This document shows positions 8,402 to 16,989 of a stretch of DNA of 64,000 bases, piece by piece; position 1 is the stretch's first letter, and each line of letters opens with the position of its first letter. The stretch covers positions 23,685 through 87,684 of the forward strand of contig JAGAJL010000014.1 of assembly GCA_017626095.1 (NCBI GenBank), given 5' to 3'. A program made the position numbers and the translations under genes. This stretch comes from Lachnospiraceae bacterium. GTDB lineage: Bacteria; Bacillota; Clostridia; Lachnospirales; Lachnospiraceae. A model generated the notes under the pieces. That model saw nothing but the letters and a program-made list of their open reading frames with translations, was not told the origin of the DNA and searched no databases.

Positions 8402-8433
8402 AGTCGCAGTGTCGCATGGCACTGCGACTTTTG
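8402..8433 (+). terminator. Terminator of the infC-rpmI-rplT operon
   Basis: A perfect 10-bp stem AGTCGCAGTG (8402-8411) with CACTGCGACT (8420-8429), followed by TTTTGC. Confidence 0.85.
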
Positions 8434-8436
8434 CAT

Positions 8437-8690
8437 TCGGAGGGGAAGATTTTGTAATATATATTTCATTCGAGTTAAAGTTACAATGCTTGTATTTGAC
8501 TAAGTATTTCACATATTTTTTGAAAGAAAACGGACGCAAAGGTGCACAAGGACATCCATGTCCAGGTGCACCTTTCGCAGCATCCATGCTGCGAATTGCT
8601 GATTATGAGTGAAATACTAAGTCAAATATCAGCATTTTCACAATAAACTCTCATTGAAATATATATTCCAAAATCTTTGTTATACCTCGG
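8437..8690. repeat. Large palindromic element 1, three-armed fold
   Basis: About 250 bp that folds on itself. The base stem pairs 8437-8513 with 8609-8690; for example AATATATATTTCA with TGAAATATATATT, and TATTTGACTAAGTATTTCAC with its near-perfect reverse complement at 8610-8629. The centre holds two short hairpins: AGGTGCAC...GTGCACCT with an inner GGACATCCATGTCC, then GCAGCATCCATGCTGC. Same plan, opposite orientation, as element 2 at 8733-9000. No protein-coding evidence. It may be a non-autonomous mobile repeat or encode a structured RNA. Confidence 0.75.
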
Positions 8691-8732
8691 AAGTAAAAAA
8701 TCGTCAGGTGCCATGCGTGGGGGAAAGACCCT

Positions 8733-9000
8733 TTTGGGGGAGTAGATATAGGGAATTTGGGATAAATAATCTCGATGAAAGACGATTTAGCAGTAGTTGG
8801 TTAGATAATCTTAATATTCTGCTATATTTTCAGCACTTCGCGACATGGATGTCGCGAAAGGTGCATTAAGACAGGATGTCTTTTATGCACCGTGCGCGTC
8901 AAGAAAAACTGTTTTCTGCAGAATATTTAGATTATCTTATCAACGGATGTATCGTCTGAAGCGAGATTATTTATCCCAAATTCCCGCCCCTCTCCCCGAT
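8733..9000. repeat. Large palindromic element 2, three-armed fold
   Basis: About 270 bp. GGGAATTTGGGATAAATAAT plus CTCG at 8751-8774 has a perfect reverse complement at 8962-8985. A second stem pairs TTAGATAATCTTAATATTCTGC with GCAGAATATTTAGATTATCTTA. The centre carries CGCGACATGGATGTCGCG (8840-8857), then GGTGCAT...ATGCACC around an inner AGACA/TGTCT. The reverse complement of element 1 has the same order of small hairpins (GCAGCATGGATGCTGC, then AGGTGCAC...). Basal stems differ in sequence between the two elements but fold alike. The right arm reaches to about 30 bp before pepD. Confidence 0.75.
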
Positions 9001-9028
9001 AGTCCAGTTGCTACAGAAAGGAAAGAGT

Positions 9029-10684
9029 ATGTTAGAGAATTATCAGCCGAAGAAAGTGTTTCAGTATTTTGAAGAGATTTGCCGGATACCGCATCCGTCC
9101 TATCATTGTGAGGCTATCAGCAATTATCTGATGGATTTTGCAAAGGAGCATGGGTTAGAGGCGTATCAGGATGAACTGTATAATGTCATTATAATAAAAG
9201 AAGCGGCCAAAGGAAAAGAAGGTGTGGAGCCGATTATGATACAGGGCCATATGGATATGGTTGCGGTAAAGGACGATGACTGCGAGAAAGATCTGTTAAA
9301 AGAAGATCTGGATTTAGCAGTCGATGGTGATTATCTTTATGCCAAAAAAACAAGTCTCGGAGGAGATGACGGTATTGCAGTTGCTTATGGTCTGGCGCTT
9401 CTATCCGATGATACTTTAAAACTGCCCAGAATCGAGCTTGTTATCACGACCGAAGAGGAAGTCGGCATGGAGGGAGCAACCGGAATTGATTTATCCGTTT
9501 GCAAGGCTAACCGCATGCTGAATCTGGATTCGGAAGAAGAGGGAGAATTTGTGGTTTCCTGCGCCGGAGGTGTTCGGGTACAGGCACATATGCCGTTTGA
9601 GCGAGTACCGGTTTTATTAACGGAAGATAAAGCCCTATACCATGTTGAAATCAGTAAATTGGCCGGAGGTCATTCCGGTACGGAAATCATTCATGGACGG
9701 GCGAATGCCGTTAAAATTCTGGGATGGGTTTTAAAAAATATACGGGAAGAGGTATCGATGAAACTGGTGGAGCTTGCCGGCGGAACCAAGGACAATGCAA
9801 TTCCGGTTTATGCAGATGCAGTCATTTTGGCATCCAAACAGAATTTTGAGACACTAAAAAAAGTTGAGGAAAGATTGCAGGATATATTTTTTCATCTATA
9901 TCATAAAACAGATGAACAGGGGCGCATTGATATACATGAGCTGACTTTTGATGAGACGAGAAAATATGTGCAAGAGATAAATGACGAAAATACAGAATGC
10001 AAAAATGAAATAATCGAAAAAGGGATAGAAAACAAAAATATAGAAATTGGAAAAGGGACAGAGCATATAAACGATGAGATGCAAAAAAAATCCGTGGAAT
10101 ATGGAGATGGTAAAAACCAGATCGACTGTATCCCGAACCACGCAGAAAATGGTAACACGATTTTCTGTATTGAAGAAGAACGCGCAAAAGATATCATCGC
10201 TTTTATATACAGAGCACCAAATGGCGTACAGGCAATGAGCAGGAGATTAGAAGGTCTTGTGGAAACATCTTTGAATCTCGGCATTATGGAATGTTCAAAA
10301 GAAGCGATTCGTTTTGTTTTTTCCCTAAGGAGCAGTATTTCACAGGAAAAAGATGCACTGCGACGGGAGCTTTGCGAACTCATACAAAAGCATGGAGGAA
10401 GTTTTGAATTGGCCGGTGAATATCCGGCATGGGAATATAAAGAAAAATCAGATTTGCGTGAGCATATGAAGAAGATTTATCAAAAGCAATATGGTAAGGC
10501 TCCGAAAGTATTGTCCATTCATGCAGGATTAGAATGCGGTATTCTTGCGGCAAAAAAACCGGGACTTGATTGTGTTGCGTGCGGACCGGACATTCTGGAT
10601 ATCCATACAACCAGAGAGCGTCTCAGTATTTCATCGGTGGAACGAGTATGGAAGTTTATAGTGGAGGTTTTGGAAACGTTATGA
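9029..10684 (+). CDS. pepD: Aminoacyl-histidine dipeptidase (PepD, M20 family) with an internal insertion
   Basis: 551 residues. Cytosolic metallopeptidase that hydrolyses Xaa-His dipeptides such as carnosine. Metal-site motifs: QGHMDMV (H74, D76), SLGGDDGIA (D113), TTEEEVG (E142-E144), NLDSEEEG (D167) and the C-terminal SIHAGLECG histidine. The lid domain contains GGHSGTEI. Family members are usually about 480-490 residues; here roughly residues 316-382 form an extra low-complexity stretch rich in E, N, K and I (for example ENKNIEIGKGTEHIND) inside the lid region. GAAAGGAAAGAGT precedes the ATG at 9029. The stop overlaps the next gene by 4 bases, so the two are translationally coupled. Confidence 0.9.
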   Translation: MLENYQPKKVFQYFEEICRIPHPSYHCEAISNYLMDFAKEHGLEAYQDELYNVIIIKEAAKGKEGVEPIMIQGHMDMVAVKDDDCEKDLLKEDLDLAVDGDYLYAKKTSLGGDDGIAVAYGLALLSDDTLKLPRIELVITTEEEVGMEGATGIDLSVCKANRMLNLDSEEEGEFVVSCAGGVRVQAHMPFERVPVLLTEDKALYHVEISKLAGGHSGTEIIHGRANAVKILGWVLKNIREEVSMKLVELAGGTKDNAIPVYADAVILASKQNFETLKKVEERLQDIFFHLYHKTDEQGRIDIHELTFDETRKYVQEINDENTECKNEIIEKGIENKNIEIGKGTEHINDEMQKKSVEYGDGKNQIDCIPNHAENGNTIFCIEEERAKDIIAFIYRAPNGVQAMSRRLEGLVETSLNLGIMECSKEAIRFVFSLRSSISQEKDALRRELCELIQKHGGSFELAGEYPAWEYKEKSDLREHMKKIYQKQYGKAPKVLSIHAGLECGILAAKKPGLDCVACGPDILDIHTTRERLSISSVERVWKFIVEVLETL

Positions 10685-11184
10685 ACATCATTTTAATCGG
10701 TATGCCCGGTGTGGGTAAAAGTACGGTCGGTGTTGTGCTGGCAAAAAAGCTTGGATTACAGTTTATGGATTCGGACCTTGTTATTCAGGAAAAAGAGGGA
10801 AAACTTTTGCATGAAATCATTGATGAAAAAGGATTGGAAGGCTTTTTAGCTGTTGAAGATGAAATTAATGCAAAGATACCATTAAATCAGACAGTTTTGG
10901 CAACCGGAGGTAGTGCGGTATACGGAGAACATGCCATGGAACATTTTGCAAAGTGCGGCACGATTGTCTATTTGCATCTGCCTTATGAAGAGCTCGCAGA
11001 ACGATTGGGAGATTTAAATGAAAGAGGCGTTGCCATTAAAAACGGGCAGACTTTGTATGATCTGATGGAGGAACGCCGGCCGCTCTATGAAAAATATGCT
11101 ATGGTAAAAATTGACTGCAGTCATAAACAAATTCGTGAAATCGTTGCCGAGATTGCAGAGAAAATATATAGTAATCATTCATAA
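10681..11184 (+). CDS. Shikimate kinase-like P-loop kinase
   Basis: 167 residues with the shikimate-kinase fold: Walker A GMPGVGKST (7-15), DSD (30-32), a GG motif TGGSAV (75-80) and the lid ERRPLYEKYA (131-140). Classical AroK uses an Arg in the FRxxE motif and a GGG motif to bind shikimate. Here the equivalent segment reads GFLAVEDE, with Leu in place of Arg, and GGG is GGS. The enzyme may therefore act on another small molecule or be a weak shikimate kinase. The ATG overlaps the pepD stop (ATGA), so it is coupled to a peptidase gene rather than to aromatic biosynthesis genes. Confidence 0.7.
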   Translation: MNIILIGMPGVGKSTVGVVLAKKLGLQFMDSDLVIQEKEGKLLHEIIDEKGLEGFLAVEDEINAKIPLNQTVLATGGSAVYGEHAMEHFAKCGTIVYLHLPYEELAERLGDLNERGVAIKNGQTLYDLMEERRPLYEKYAMVKIDCSHKQIREIVAEIAEKIYSNHS

Positions 11185-11185
11185 A

Positions 11186-12391
11186 TCACTTATTTTCCTC
11201 AGACAAAAACCTCGCACGCTTGACGGCATCTTTCCCATAGCGGTCACGAATCTGATCAATCGCAGCGTTTAATTTGCTGAACTTCTCATTCTGTTCGGAT
11301 TGAAACAAATCATATTGTACATAGTTTTCAGATGTGGCCTTTGAGGTCTGGATTCCTAACAAACGGATGGGAGAGGAATCCCAGAGCTCGTCAAAAAGCC
11401 TGCATGCATTCTGATAGATTTCTTCTGTGATGTCAGTTGTTGAAGGAAGGGAAATCTGTTTGGAGCTGTGTCTAAAATCCGCATCCACGATATTGACGCT
11501 GACAACGCTGATATAGGCGTGGTCTGCACGCAGTCTGGCACCGACGGTTTCGGATAAAGAGAGTAAAATCATGTGAGCCTGTTCACGGTCGGTCACATCT
11601 TTGGGAAGTGTGATGGAATTGCCATATCCTTTATTGGCATCTTCTTTATCACGCAAATTGGTCTCATCGATCCCATTTGCGGATTTCCACATGTCCTCGC
11701 CATGTTTTTTGAAATGATTTTTTAACAATTCAACGTCTGATTTTGCAAGGTCGCCAATTGTAAAAATCCCCAGATCATGTAGATGTCTGACGCTGGATTT
11801 TCCGACAAATAACAAATCGGAAACCGGAAGCGGCCACATTTTCTGCTCGATTTCATCTAAAAAAAGTGTGTGTACTTTATCCGGCTTTTCAAAGTCGGAA
11901 GCCATTTTGGCAAGAAGTTTATTGGACGAAATACCGATGTTTACAGTAAACCCCAGTTCCTCTTTAATCATATCTTTTAATTGATGCGCAAACAAAACGG
12001 GATCTCCGTAAAGAGCCTTTGTACCGGAGAAATCGCAGAAAGCCTCATCAATACTGAATTGTTCCACAACCGGCGCGAAACGGCGCAGCAAATCGATAAA
12101 TGCATTGGATTTTTCAACATATAAAGAAAAATTGGAGGGATAGACTTTGAGTCCGGGACATTTTCGCCTTGCCAAAGCCAAAGGTTCGGCTGTGCTTATG
12201 CCACATTTTTTGGCTGCATCGGATTTTGCAAGTACAATGCCGTGGCGCTTTTCTTCATCACCGCCGATGACGGAAGGTATGGTTCTGATATCAAGTTTTT
12301 CACCTAATGTTTCCAGACGGTAAACCGCTTCCCAGGATAGAAATGCGGAATTCACATCTACATGAAAAATTACGGGCTCTGCCATGCTCAT
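11186..12391 (-). CDS. dinB: Y-family DNA polymerase (DNA polymerase IV)
   Basis: 401 residues. Motifs: FHVDVNSAFLSWEAVYRL (metal-binding D, steric YF-like region), GIVLAKSDAAKKCGI, VEQFSIDEAFCDFSG (catalytic SIDE), NIGISSNKLLAKMASDFEKP, a helix-hairpin-helix (LLFVGKSSVRHLHDLGIFTI) and a little-finger domain. It carries out translesion synthesis. A C-terminal YDLFQSEQNEKF segment resembles a beta-clamp-binding peptide (QxxxLF type). The start at 12391 follows GAGGTACGA; an upstream ATG at 12418 lies inside the preceding gene. It overlaps no downstream gene; its stop is 2 bases from the convergent kinase-like gene. Confidence 0.92.
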   Translation of the reverse strand: MSMAEPVIFHVDVNSAFLSWEAVYRLETLGEKLDIRTIPSVIGGDEEKRHGIVLAKSDAAKKCGISTAEPLALARRKCPGLKVYPSNFSLYVEKSNAFIDLLRRFAPVVEQFSIDEAFCDFSGTKALYGDPVLFAHQLKDMIKEELGFTVNIGISSNKLLAKMASDFEKPDKVHTLFLDEIEQKMWPLPVSDLLFVGKSSVRHLHDLGIFTIGDLAKSDVELLKNHFKKHGEDMWKSANGIDETNLRDKEDANKGYGNSITLPKDVTDREQAHMILLSLSETVGARLRADHAYISVVSVNIVDADFRHSSKQISLPSTTDITEEIYQNACRLFDELWDSSPIRLLGIQTSKATSENYVQYDLFQSEQNEKFSKLNAAIDQIRDRYGKDAVKRARFLSEENK

Positions 12392-12398
12392 TCGTACC

Positions 12399-13121
12399 TC
12401 ATGTTTCTTTTTTTTCATTATACGTATATTTTATCAAACGATAAAGATAAATTTTGAGATAATTCCCATCTGCACACATTTTGCGTTCCGGATGCCATTG
12501 TAGTCCCAGAATGGGAAGCTCCCGATGAATAAAGCCTTCGATGGTTCCGTCCGATGCGTGCATAAAGGCATATAATTCAGGCGAGGTTTGTTTGATGCAT
12601 TGGTGATGGGCGCTATTGATGAAATTGGGCATCCGATTGTGAAAAATTGCCTCTAAAATCGGATATTGAGGTGAAATTTCGTAGTTACAGCTATGGTTGT
12701 TATCAAAACCGTTTTGCGACTGATGCAGTAAAAGACGATCCGGTGGCATATTCTGCAAAAGCGTTCCGCCAAGTGCTATATTGATTACCTGCAGGCCTTT
12801 ACAGATGCCGATAATCGGTTTTCTTTTATTTTTGAAATATTGAAAATAAGCAAGCTGCACATAATCGAGTTCTTCATCGATATTGCGACTTCCAAGGTTC
12901 GCTTCGCCAAGGATTTTGGGTGAAATATCGCCGCCGCCCGGTAAGATTAATAAATCAACCAGAGATAAAATGGGAGCGGTTTGGTCGTGATTGTTTTCCG
13001 CTTCATAAAGCAGATCCGTTTTATCTGTTACAATGGGGATGTAACCCGGAAACGCTATGGCCTGCGAATAGTTTTTGGTATCTTTTTCATGTCCGACAAT
13101 TAAGATAAAATGAATTGCCAT
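12399..13121 (-). CDS. Class I glutamine amidotransferase-like / gamma-glutamyl hydrolase (peptidase C26)
   Basis: 240 residues of the PuuD/C26 type: LLILPGGGDISPKILGE, the nucleophile elbow GICKGLQVIN with Cys, and GLQWHPE with His and Glu of the triad. Such enzymes split gamma-glutamyl bonds, for example in gamma-glutamyl-GABA or glutamine conjugates; the substrate here is unknown. The consensus elbow is usually GICRG; GICKG is a mild variant. Encoded just upstream of the Y-family polymerase; the polymerase start at 12391 lies 8 bp after this gene's stop. Confidence 0.85.
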   Translation of the reverse strand: MAIHFILIVGHEKDTKNYSQAIAFPGYIPIVTDKTDLLYEAENNHDQTAPILSLVDLLILPGGGDISPKILGEANLGSRNIDEELDYVQLAYFQYFKNKRKPIIGICKGLQVINIALGGTLLQNMPPDRLLLHQSQNGFDNNHSCNYEISPQYPILEAIFHNRMPNFINSAHHQCIKQTSPELYAFMHASDGTIEGFIHRELPILGLQWHPERKMCADGNYLKIYLYRLIKYTYNEKKET

Positions 13122-13242
13122 AAATTAGCCTTTTTTGATGAACTTATGTTAATATATGATGATTCTTAGTAAAAGTTGTGTTATACTTGTTGAAAAATAA
13201 AATGGACTGACGATTGTCAGCAGTAATTAGTAAAAAGAGGGT

Positions 13243-13548
13243 ATGGGTATGTTACAGGAAGTATTTGAATTAATGATGAAGATGCATGAGGGAATGCACA
13301 TTGTGACGATTGGTTTATTGGATGGTACGGCAATTGAGCGTAAGCATGATACCAAAGGAAGTAGTGATACGGTCGTGGAACTGAAGATGGAAAAGATGGA
13401 TGTTGGATTTGTTACATTCAGTAAGCATACTTGCAACAGTTATATCAACAATCAGGGACAGGTTACCAGTCAGACGGATTTCAACAGTATCCTTGCCATT
13501 CCGTACAGCAATATTTCCTATGTGGAATTTTCATATGATGAAGAATAA
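13243..13548 (+). CDS. Small protein of unknown function
   Basis: 101 residues, no signal or membrane segment, predicted mostly beta strands in the second half (VELKMEKMDVGFVTFSKHTC, then ILAIPYSNISYVEFSYDEE). A GAGGGT site precedes the ATG; a second ATG two codons on is also possible. The IPYSNISYVEF ending recalls small Sm- or PH-like folds, but that is only an impression. It is followed 14 bp later by another unknown gene and probably forms an operon with it. Confidence 0.65.
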   Translation: MGMLQEVFELMMKMHEGMHIVTIGLLDGTAIERKHDTKGSSDTVVELKMEKMDVGFVTFSKHTCNSYINNQGQVTSQTDFNSILAIPYSNISYVEFSYDEE

Positions 13549-13562
13549 GATAGGAATAATAC

Positions 13563-13955
13563 ATGACGATTGCGGATTATATAGCGATAAAAAAAGAACA
13601 GAATACAACTATGTGTGCGGCTGTTTTATACCCTGATGGAGAAATCGAAGAGTGTATCACAAGCCATCTCAAAACATTGATTGAACGGTTGGGAGAAGAT
13701 GCATGGGATCAAATTCCAAAGGATGAATCACCGCTGTTTTGGCTGACCGGACTTACGGGAGCGGTTCTGATTGATTATGAAAATCAGGTCTACAGCGAAG
13801 CACTGAGTGATGAGCAGGATGTCTGTTTAAAAAAGATGTATGCTTCCGGGATATTGACAGAGCATCCCTGTGTCATTCACTTTGGAAATGAACCGTTGGG
13901 AATCATGAAAGAAAATCAGGCGGAAGAAAAAAGAAAATCGGAAGAAGATATTTAG
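13563..13955 (+). CDS. Hypothetical protein
   Basis: 130 residues, soluble, acidic, with no domain I recognise. It ends in a charged tail (NQAEEKRKSEEDI). The hydrophobic segment LFWLTGLTGAVLIDYENQVY could be a core beta hairpin. Its start is 14 bp after the previous small gene and a strong terminator follows directly, so it is the last gene of a two-gene unit. Confidence 0.65.
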   Translation: MTIADYIAIKKEQNTTMCAAVLYPDGEIEECITSHLKTLIERLGEDAWDQIPKDESPLFWLTGLTGAVLIDYENQVYSEALSDEQDVCLKKMYASGILTEHPCVIHFGNEPLGIMKENQAEEKRKSEEDI

Positions 13956-13956
13956 A

Positions 13957-14003
13957 AAAAATCGTCCGGACTGTATGTGAGAATACAGTCCGGGCGATTT
14001 TTT
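13957..14003. terminator. Bidirectional-looking terminator
   Basis: AAAATCGTCCGGACTGTAT pairs with ATACAGTCCGGGCGATTTT (one mismatch) around a 6-base loop, with T tails on both strands. It serves the hypothetical operon on the plus strand and could also stop transcription from the minus-strand SleB gene. Confidence 0.9.
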
Positions 14004-14031
14004 ATATGTATCAATATTATTGTGCAGTTGT

Positions 14032-14090
14032 ATTACCAGCTAATTAACAAGTGCATCGGTAGGTAGTGTCGATTATATTACCAGCTAATT
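14032..14090. repeat. Short direct repeat at the 3' end of the SleB gene
   Basis: ATTACCAGCTAATT occurs at 14032-14045 and again at 14077-14090, the second copy containing the stop codon of the minus-strand gene. This looks like a slippage or small duplication trace next to the repetitive tail. Confidence 0.6.
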
Positions 14091-15533
14091 TGCCGGTGTA
14101 TTTGTTGTCGTATCTGCCGGTGTGTCAGTTGATGTATCGGATGGCGTATCCGCTGGTGTGTCCGTTGGCGTGTTCGCCGGATTGTCGGTTGGTGTGTCCG
14201 TTGGTGTGTCTGCCGGTGTATCGGCCGGCGTATCCGTAGGTGTATCTGACGGTGTCTCGATCGGTGCAGTGGGTTCAGGATCTTTGGTAACCCAGCGATA
14301 AAAGAATGCATGATTTCCAATCATGGTATATTCTGCAATCCGATAATAATCCGCATAATACTTTGTCATAAAAAACAGATAGTCTCCAACCCGTGCTCCG
14401 TTCAAGACTTCCTGTGCAGCCTGCATACAGGTGCTGTTGGGGCCTTTGGCGATAATGAGTTCTACTTTTCCGGAACGGTATGAGGCAAATTGGTTGGTCT
14501 GTGTGATAACCCCTACAATACTGTTGGGGAAGACCGAGCTTTTGACACGGTTCATGATTACGGTTCCGACCGCCAGTTTTCCGGTATAGGATTCACCGTC
14601 GGCTTCAGCCTGTATTGTGGCGGCAAGCCATTCCAATTCGGAAGCAGAAGCGGCATAAGAGCCGGAAAAGTCTTCTTTAATCCCGTTTGCCGCCATTTCA
14701 GCCTGCTGTTTTGCAATCTTTTGTGCCAGTTCTGCCTGTGCGGCGGCCTGTTGAGCCTGCAGACTGGCCATTTTTTTATCCAGTTGTTTCATCTGTTTAT
14801 CATAATCCTTGAGCTTTTCATTTTCGTTTGCAAGCTCATCGTTTGTGTCGGATAACTCACCTTTTACTTTCTGGGTGAGATCGGCAAGCTCGGATTGTTT
14901 ACCGTCCAGTTCGCTTTGATAACTGTCCAGTTGGGTTTGTCTTTCTTCCAGTTTTTCCGCCTTTTTGGAAATCTCATCCTGAATGGAACGATAAGAATCC
15001 ATTAAATTCCGCTCGTACTGGATAAAGGCAGAAACGTATTCGGCCTTTGTCAGAAAATCTTCCATGGAAGAACTGTTGTATAAAAGCATAATCATAGAAT
15101 CCCGGCTGCCGTTTTCATAAGAAGCCTTCAGGCATTTTTTCAGATTTTCATAAATCCGTTTTTCTTCTGCCTGAGCCTGAGACAGTTCATTGTTTAAAGA
15201 GACTATCTCCTGGGAGGTTTCCTGCAGGGATTCCTGTACTTTGGTTATTTCACTGTTGATGGTACTCATCTGCGATGCATAGTCTGCATAGATATTTTGC
15301 AGATCTTTCGACTGATCCGAAAGCTCATCAACATTGTCTTGTGCATTTTCCTGTTGTTTTTTTAATCGCTCCATCGCGTCCTGCGTTTCTTTTTGCTGCG
15401 CCTCTAAATCCGTAATGGTATCTTCCAATTCGGTGGCAAAAACAGGTGTGGCAGAGGCAGATGAAAAAGCCGATGACAAAGCCAACGCTGTAAGGATTGC
15501 GGTTAACCGGTATTTGTTAGAAATCTTATACAT
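14085..15533 (-). CDS. SleB-type cell wall hydrolase with coiled-coil N-terminus and TP(A/T)D repeat tail
   Basis: 482 residues. A signal peptide ends near SSASATPVFA. Residues about 35-290 form a long coiled coil rich in Q, E, L and K, like the CwlO/PcsB type regulators. A Hydrolase_2 (SleB) domain follows, at about 310-430: LEWLAATIQAEADGE, LAVGTVIMNRVKSSVFPNSI, TQTNQFASY, GNHAFFYRW. SleB domains cut peptidoglycan, with the Glu in QAEAD the likely catalytic acid. The last 50 residues are TPADTPTD-type repeats, probably a wall-spanning or flexible tail. The start at 15533 follows AAAGGAGTTGCC. Monocistronic. Confidence 0.85.
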   Translation of the reverse strand: MYKISNKYRLTAILTALALSSAFSSASATPVFATELEDTITDLEAQQKETQDAMERLKKQQENAQDNVDELSDQSKDLQNIYADYASQMSTINSEITKVQESLQETSQEIVSLNNELSQAQAEEKRIYENLKKCLKASYENGSRDSMIMLLYNSSSMEDFLTKAEYVSAFIQYERNLMDSYRSIQDEISKKAEKLEERQTQLDSYQSELDGKQSELADLTQKVKGELSDTNDELANENEKLKDYDKQMKQLDKKMASLQAQQAAAQAELAQKIAKQQAEMAANGIKEDFSGSYAASASELEWLAATIQAEADGESYTGKLAVGTVIMNRVKSSVFPNSIVGVITQTNQFASYRSGKVELIIAKGPNSTCMQAAQEVLNGARVGDYLFFMTKYYADYYRIAEYTMIGNHAFFYRWVTKDPEPTAPIETPSDTPTDTPADTPADTPTDTPTDNPANTPTDTPADTPSDTSTDTPADTTTNTPAN

Positions 15534-15702
15534 GGCAACTCCTTTGTTATATTTTAGTCGTTTTTCGTGTTTTTTGTCAAATTGCAACAAATATTAACAA
15601 AAAAGTTAAATAATGTTAATGGTAATTGGTGGTCTAAGGGAATTCTTCTTTGTATGATAGGTGTAAAGAAATGTTAAAAATAATTGCAAAGATGGGAAAA
15701 AT

Positions 15703-16779
15703 ATGAGAAAGTACTATTTAGACAACATCAGGTGGATGACCGTGGTATTGGTCGTCATTTATCATGTGATTTACATGTTTAACGGGGTTCAGCTTTTTGG
15801 AGTTATCGGACCATTTTCGAAAGTTCAGTATCAGGATGCTTTTCTGTATCTGGTATATCCCTGGTTTATGACACTGTTATTCGTCGTGTCCGGCATGAGC
15901 GCGAGATATTATCTGGAAAATCATTCCGTCAAAGAATTTATCAAGACGCGGACGCGCAAATTGCTGGTGCCTTCTACCATCGGCTTGTTTGTTTTTCAAT
16001 GGATTTTGGGATATTACAATATGAAAATAGGCGGTGCCATGGATTCTATGGCGGCAGTACCCAGGGTAGTCTTGTATTTTATCATGGTTATGAGCGGCAT
16101 CGGTGTTTTGTGGTATATCCAGACGCTCTGGGTTATATCTTTAGTGCTGGCATTGGTGAAAAAAATCGAAAAAGACCGCCTTTATAAACTGGGTGCTAAA
16201 TGTAATATCGGGGTTCTTTTACTATTCACAGTGCTCATCTATTTTGCCGCACAGGTTTTGAATACACCCATGATTACGGTCTATCGCTTTGGCATTTACG
16301 GAGCCGGATTTTTTATCGGCTATTTTGTCTTATCCCATGATGAAGTTATAGAGCGATTAACCAAATTTTGGCTTCCGCTTTCAATCGCAGCTTTCGGTTT
16401 AGGAATTGCCTATACGGTGATTTATTTTGGAGAAAACTATGCAGCAGAACCGGTTATCAACAATGTGTTGGCGTGTGTATTTTGCTGGATTGCCATTTTA
16501 GCAGTCTTGTCCGTTGTGAAAAAGTGGGGCGACAAGACCAATCCGTTGTGTGCATTCATGACGAAGAAATCCTGGGGATTATACATATTCCACTATCTTC
16601 CGATCGCGGTATTTGGTTATTATCAGCACAATTATTTCCCGAATATGCCGGTGATTTTGGTTTACCTGATTTCAGCCATTGCAGCATTTGGCGGAGCCTT
16701 GATCCTTTATGAAATCATCAGCAGAATCCCGGTTGTCAGATGGTGTGTACTTGGATTAAAGAAGCTTAAAGCAAAATAA
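15703..16779 (+). CDS. Acyltransferase 3 family membrane protein
   Basis: 358 residues with about ten membrane helices. The N-terminal YYLDNIRWMTVVLVVIYHVI has the His of the family active site, and SGMSARYYLENHSVKEFIKT with an Arg-rich loop (RTRKLLVPS) follows. Family members transfer acyl groups from cytosolic donors to surface sugars or peptidoglycan; the target here is unknown. Transcribed divergently from the SleB gene, which suggests but does not prove a cell-envelope link. Confidence 0.8.
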   Translation: MRKYYLDNIRWMTVVLVVIYHVIYMFNGVQLFGVIGPFSKVQYQDAFLYLVYPWFMTLLFVVSGMSARYYLENHSVKEFIKTRTRKLLVPSTIGLFVFQWILGYYNMKIGGAMDSMAAVPRVVLYFIMVMSGIGVLWYIQTLWVISLVLALVKKIEKDRLYKLGAKCNIGVLLLFTVLIYFAAQVLNTPMITVYRFGIYGAGFFIGYFVLSHDEVIERLTKFWLPLSIAAFGLGIAYTVIYFGENYAAEPVINNVLACVFCWIAILAVLSVVKKWGDKTNPLCAFMTKKSWGLYIFHYLPIAVFGYYQHNYFPNMPVILVYLISAIAAFGGALILYEIISRIPVVRWCVLGLKKLKAK

Positions 16780-16803
16780 GATAATTTTTACAATTGTATT
16801 CTC

Positions 16804-16937
16804 ACGAAATTTGCATATTCCATCACAGACGCGTTTTCACTTGTATGACAACGTAACAGTACTAAATTCGCAATAAATTGCTCATTAAGTGCTGACGTTG
16901 TCATACAGTCTGTGAGTAGAATATGCAAACTTTCGTT
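16804..16937. repeat. Long imperfect inverted repeat (about 134 bp hairpin)
   Basis: ACGAAATTTGCATATTC and TGTATGACAACGT on the left match ACGTTGTCATACA and GAATATGCAAACTTTCGT on the right. CACAGAC pairs with GTCTGTG, and the core CAGTACT/AGTGCTG and GCAAT/ATTGC continues the stem. The left arm has about 13 extra bases. It sits between the acyltransferase and the XRE-AbrB gene, with no T run, so it is not a simple terminator. It could be a relic of a small mobile palindrome. Confidence 0.7.
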
Positions 16938-16989
16938 GGAAAGACAGTTTTAAAAATGGAGATATAAAAAATAGACGGAGGATGGAACC

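Noticed and set aside
8409-9072. Open frames inside the two large palindromes
   Set aside because: They follow from the palindromic sequence, lack ribosome sites and resemble no protein.
9822-10383. Minus-strand frames within pepD
   Set aside because: They mirror the A-rich low-complexity insertion and have no start signals.
14078-14320. Arg/His/Thr-rich frame opposite the SleB tail
   Set aside because: It is the shifted reading of the TPADTP repeat DNA and overlaps the SleB gene.
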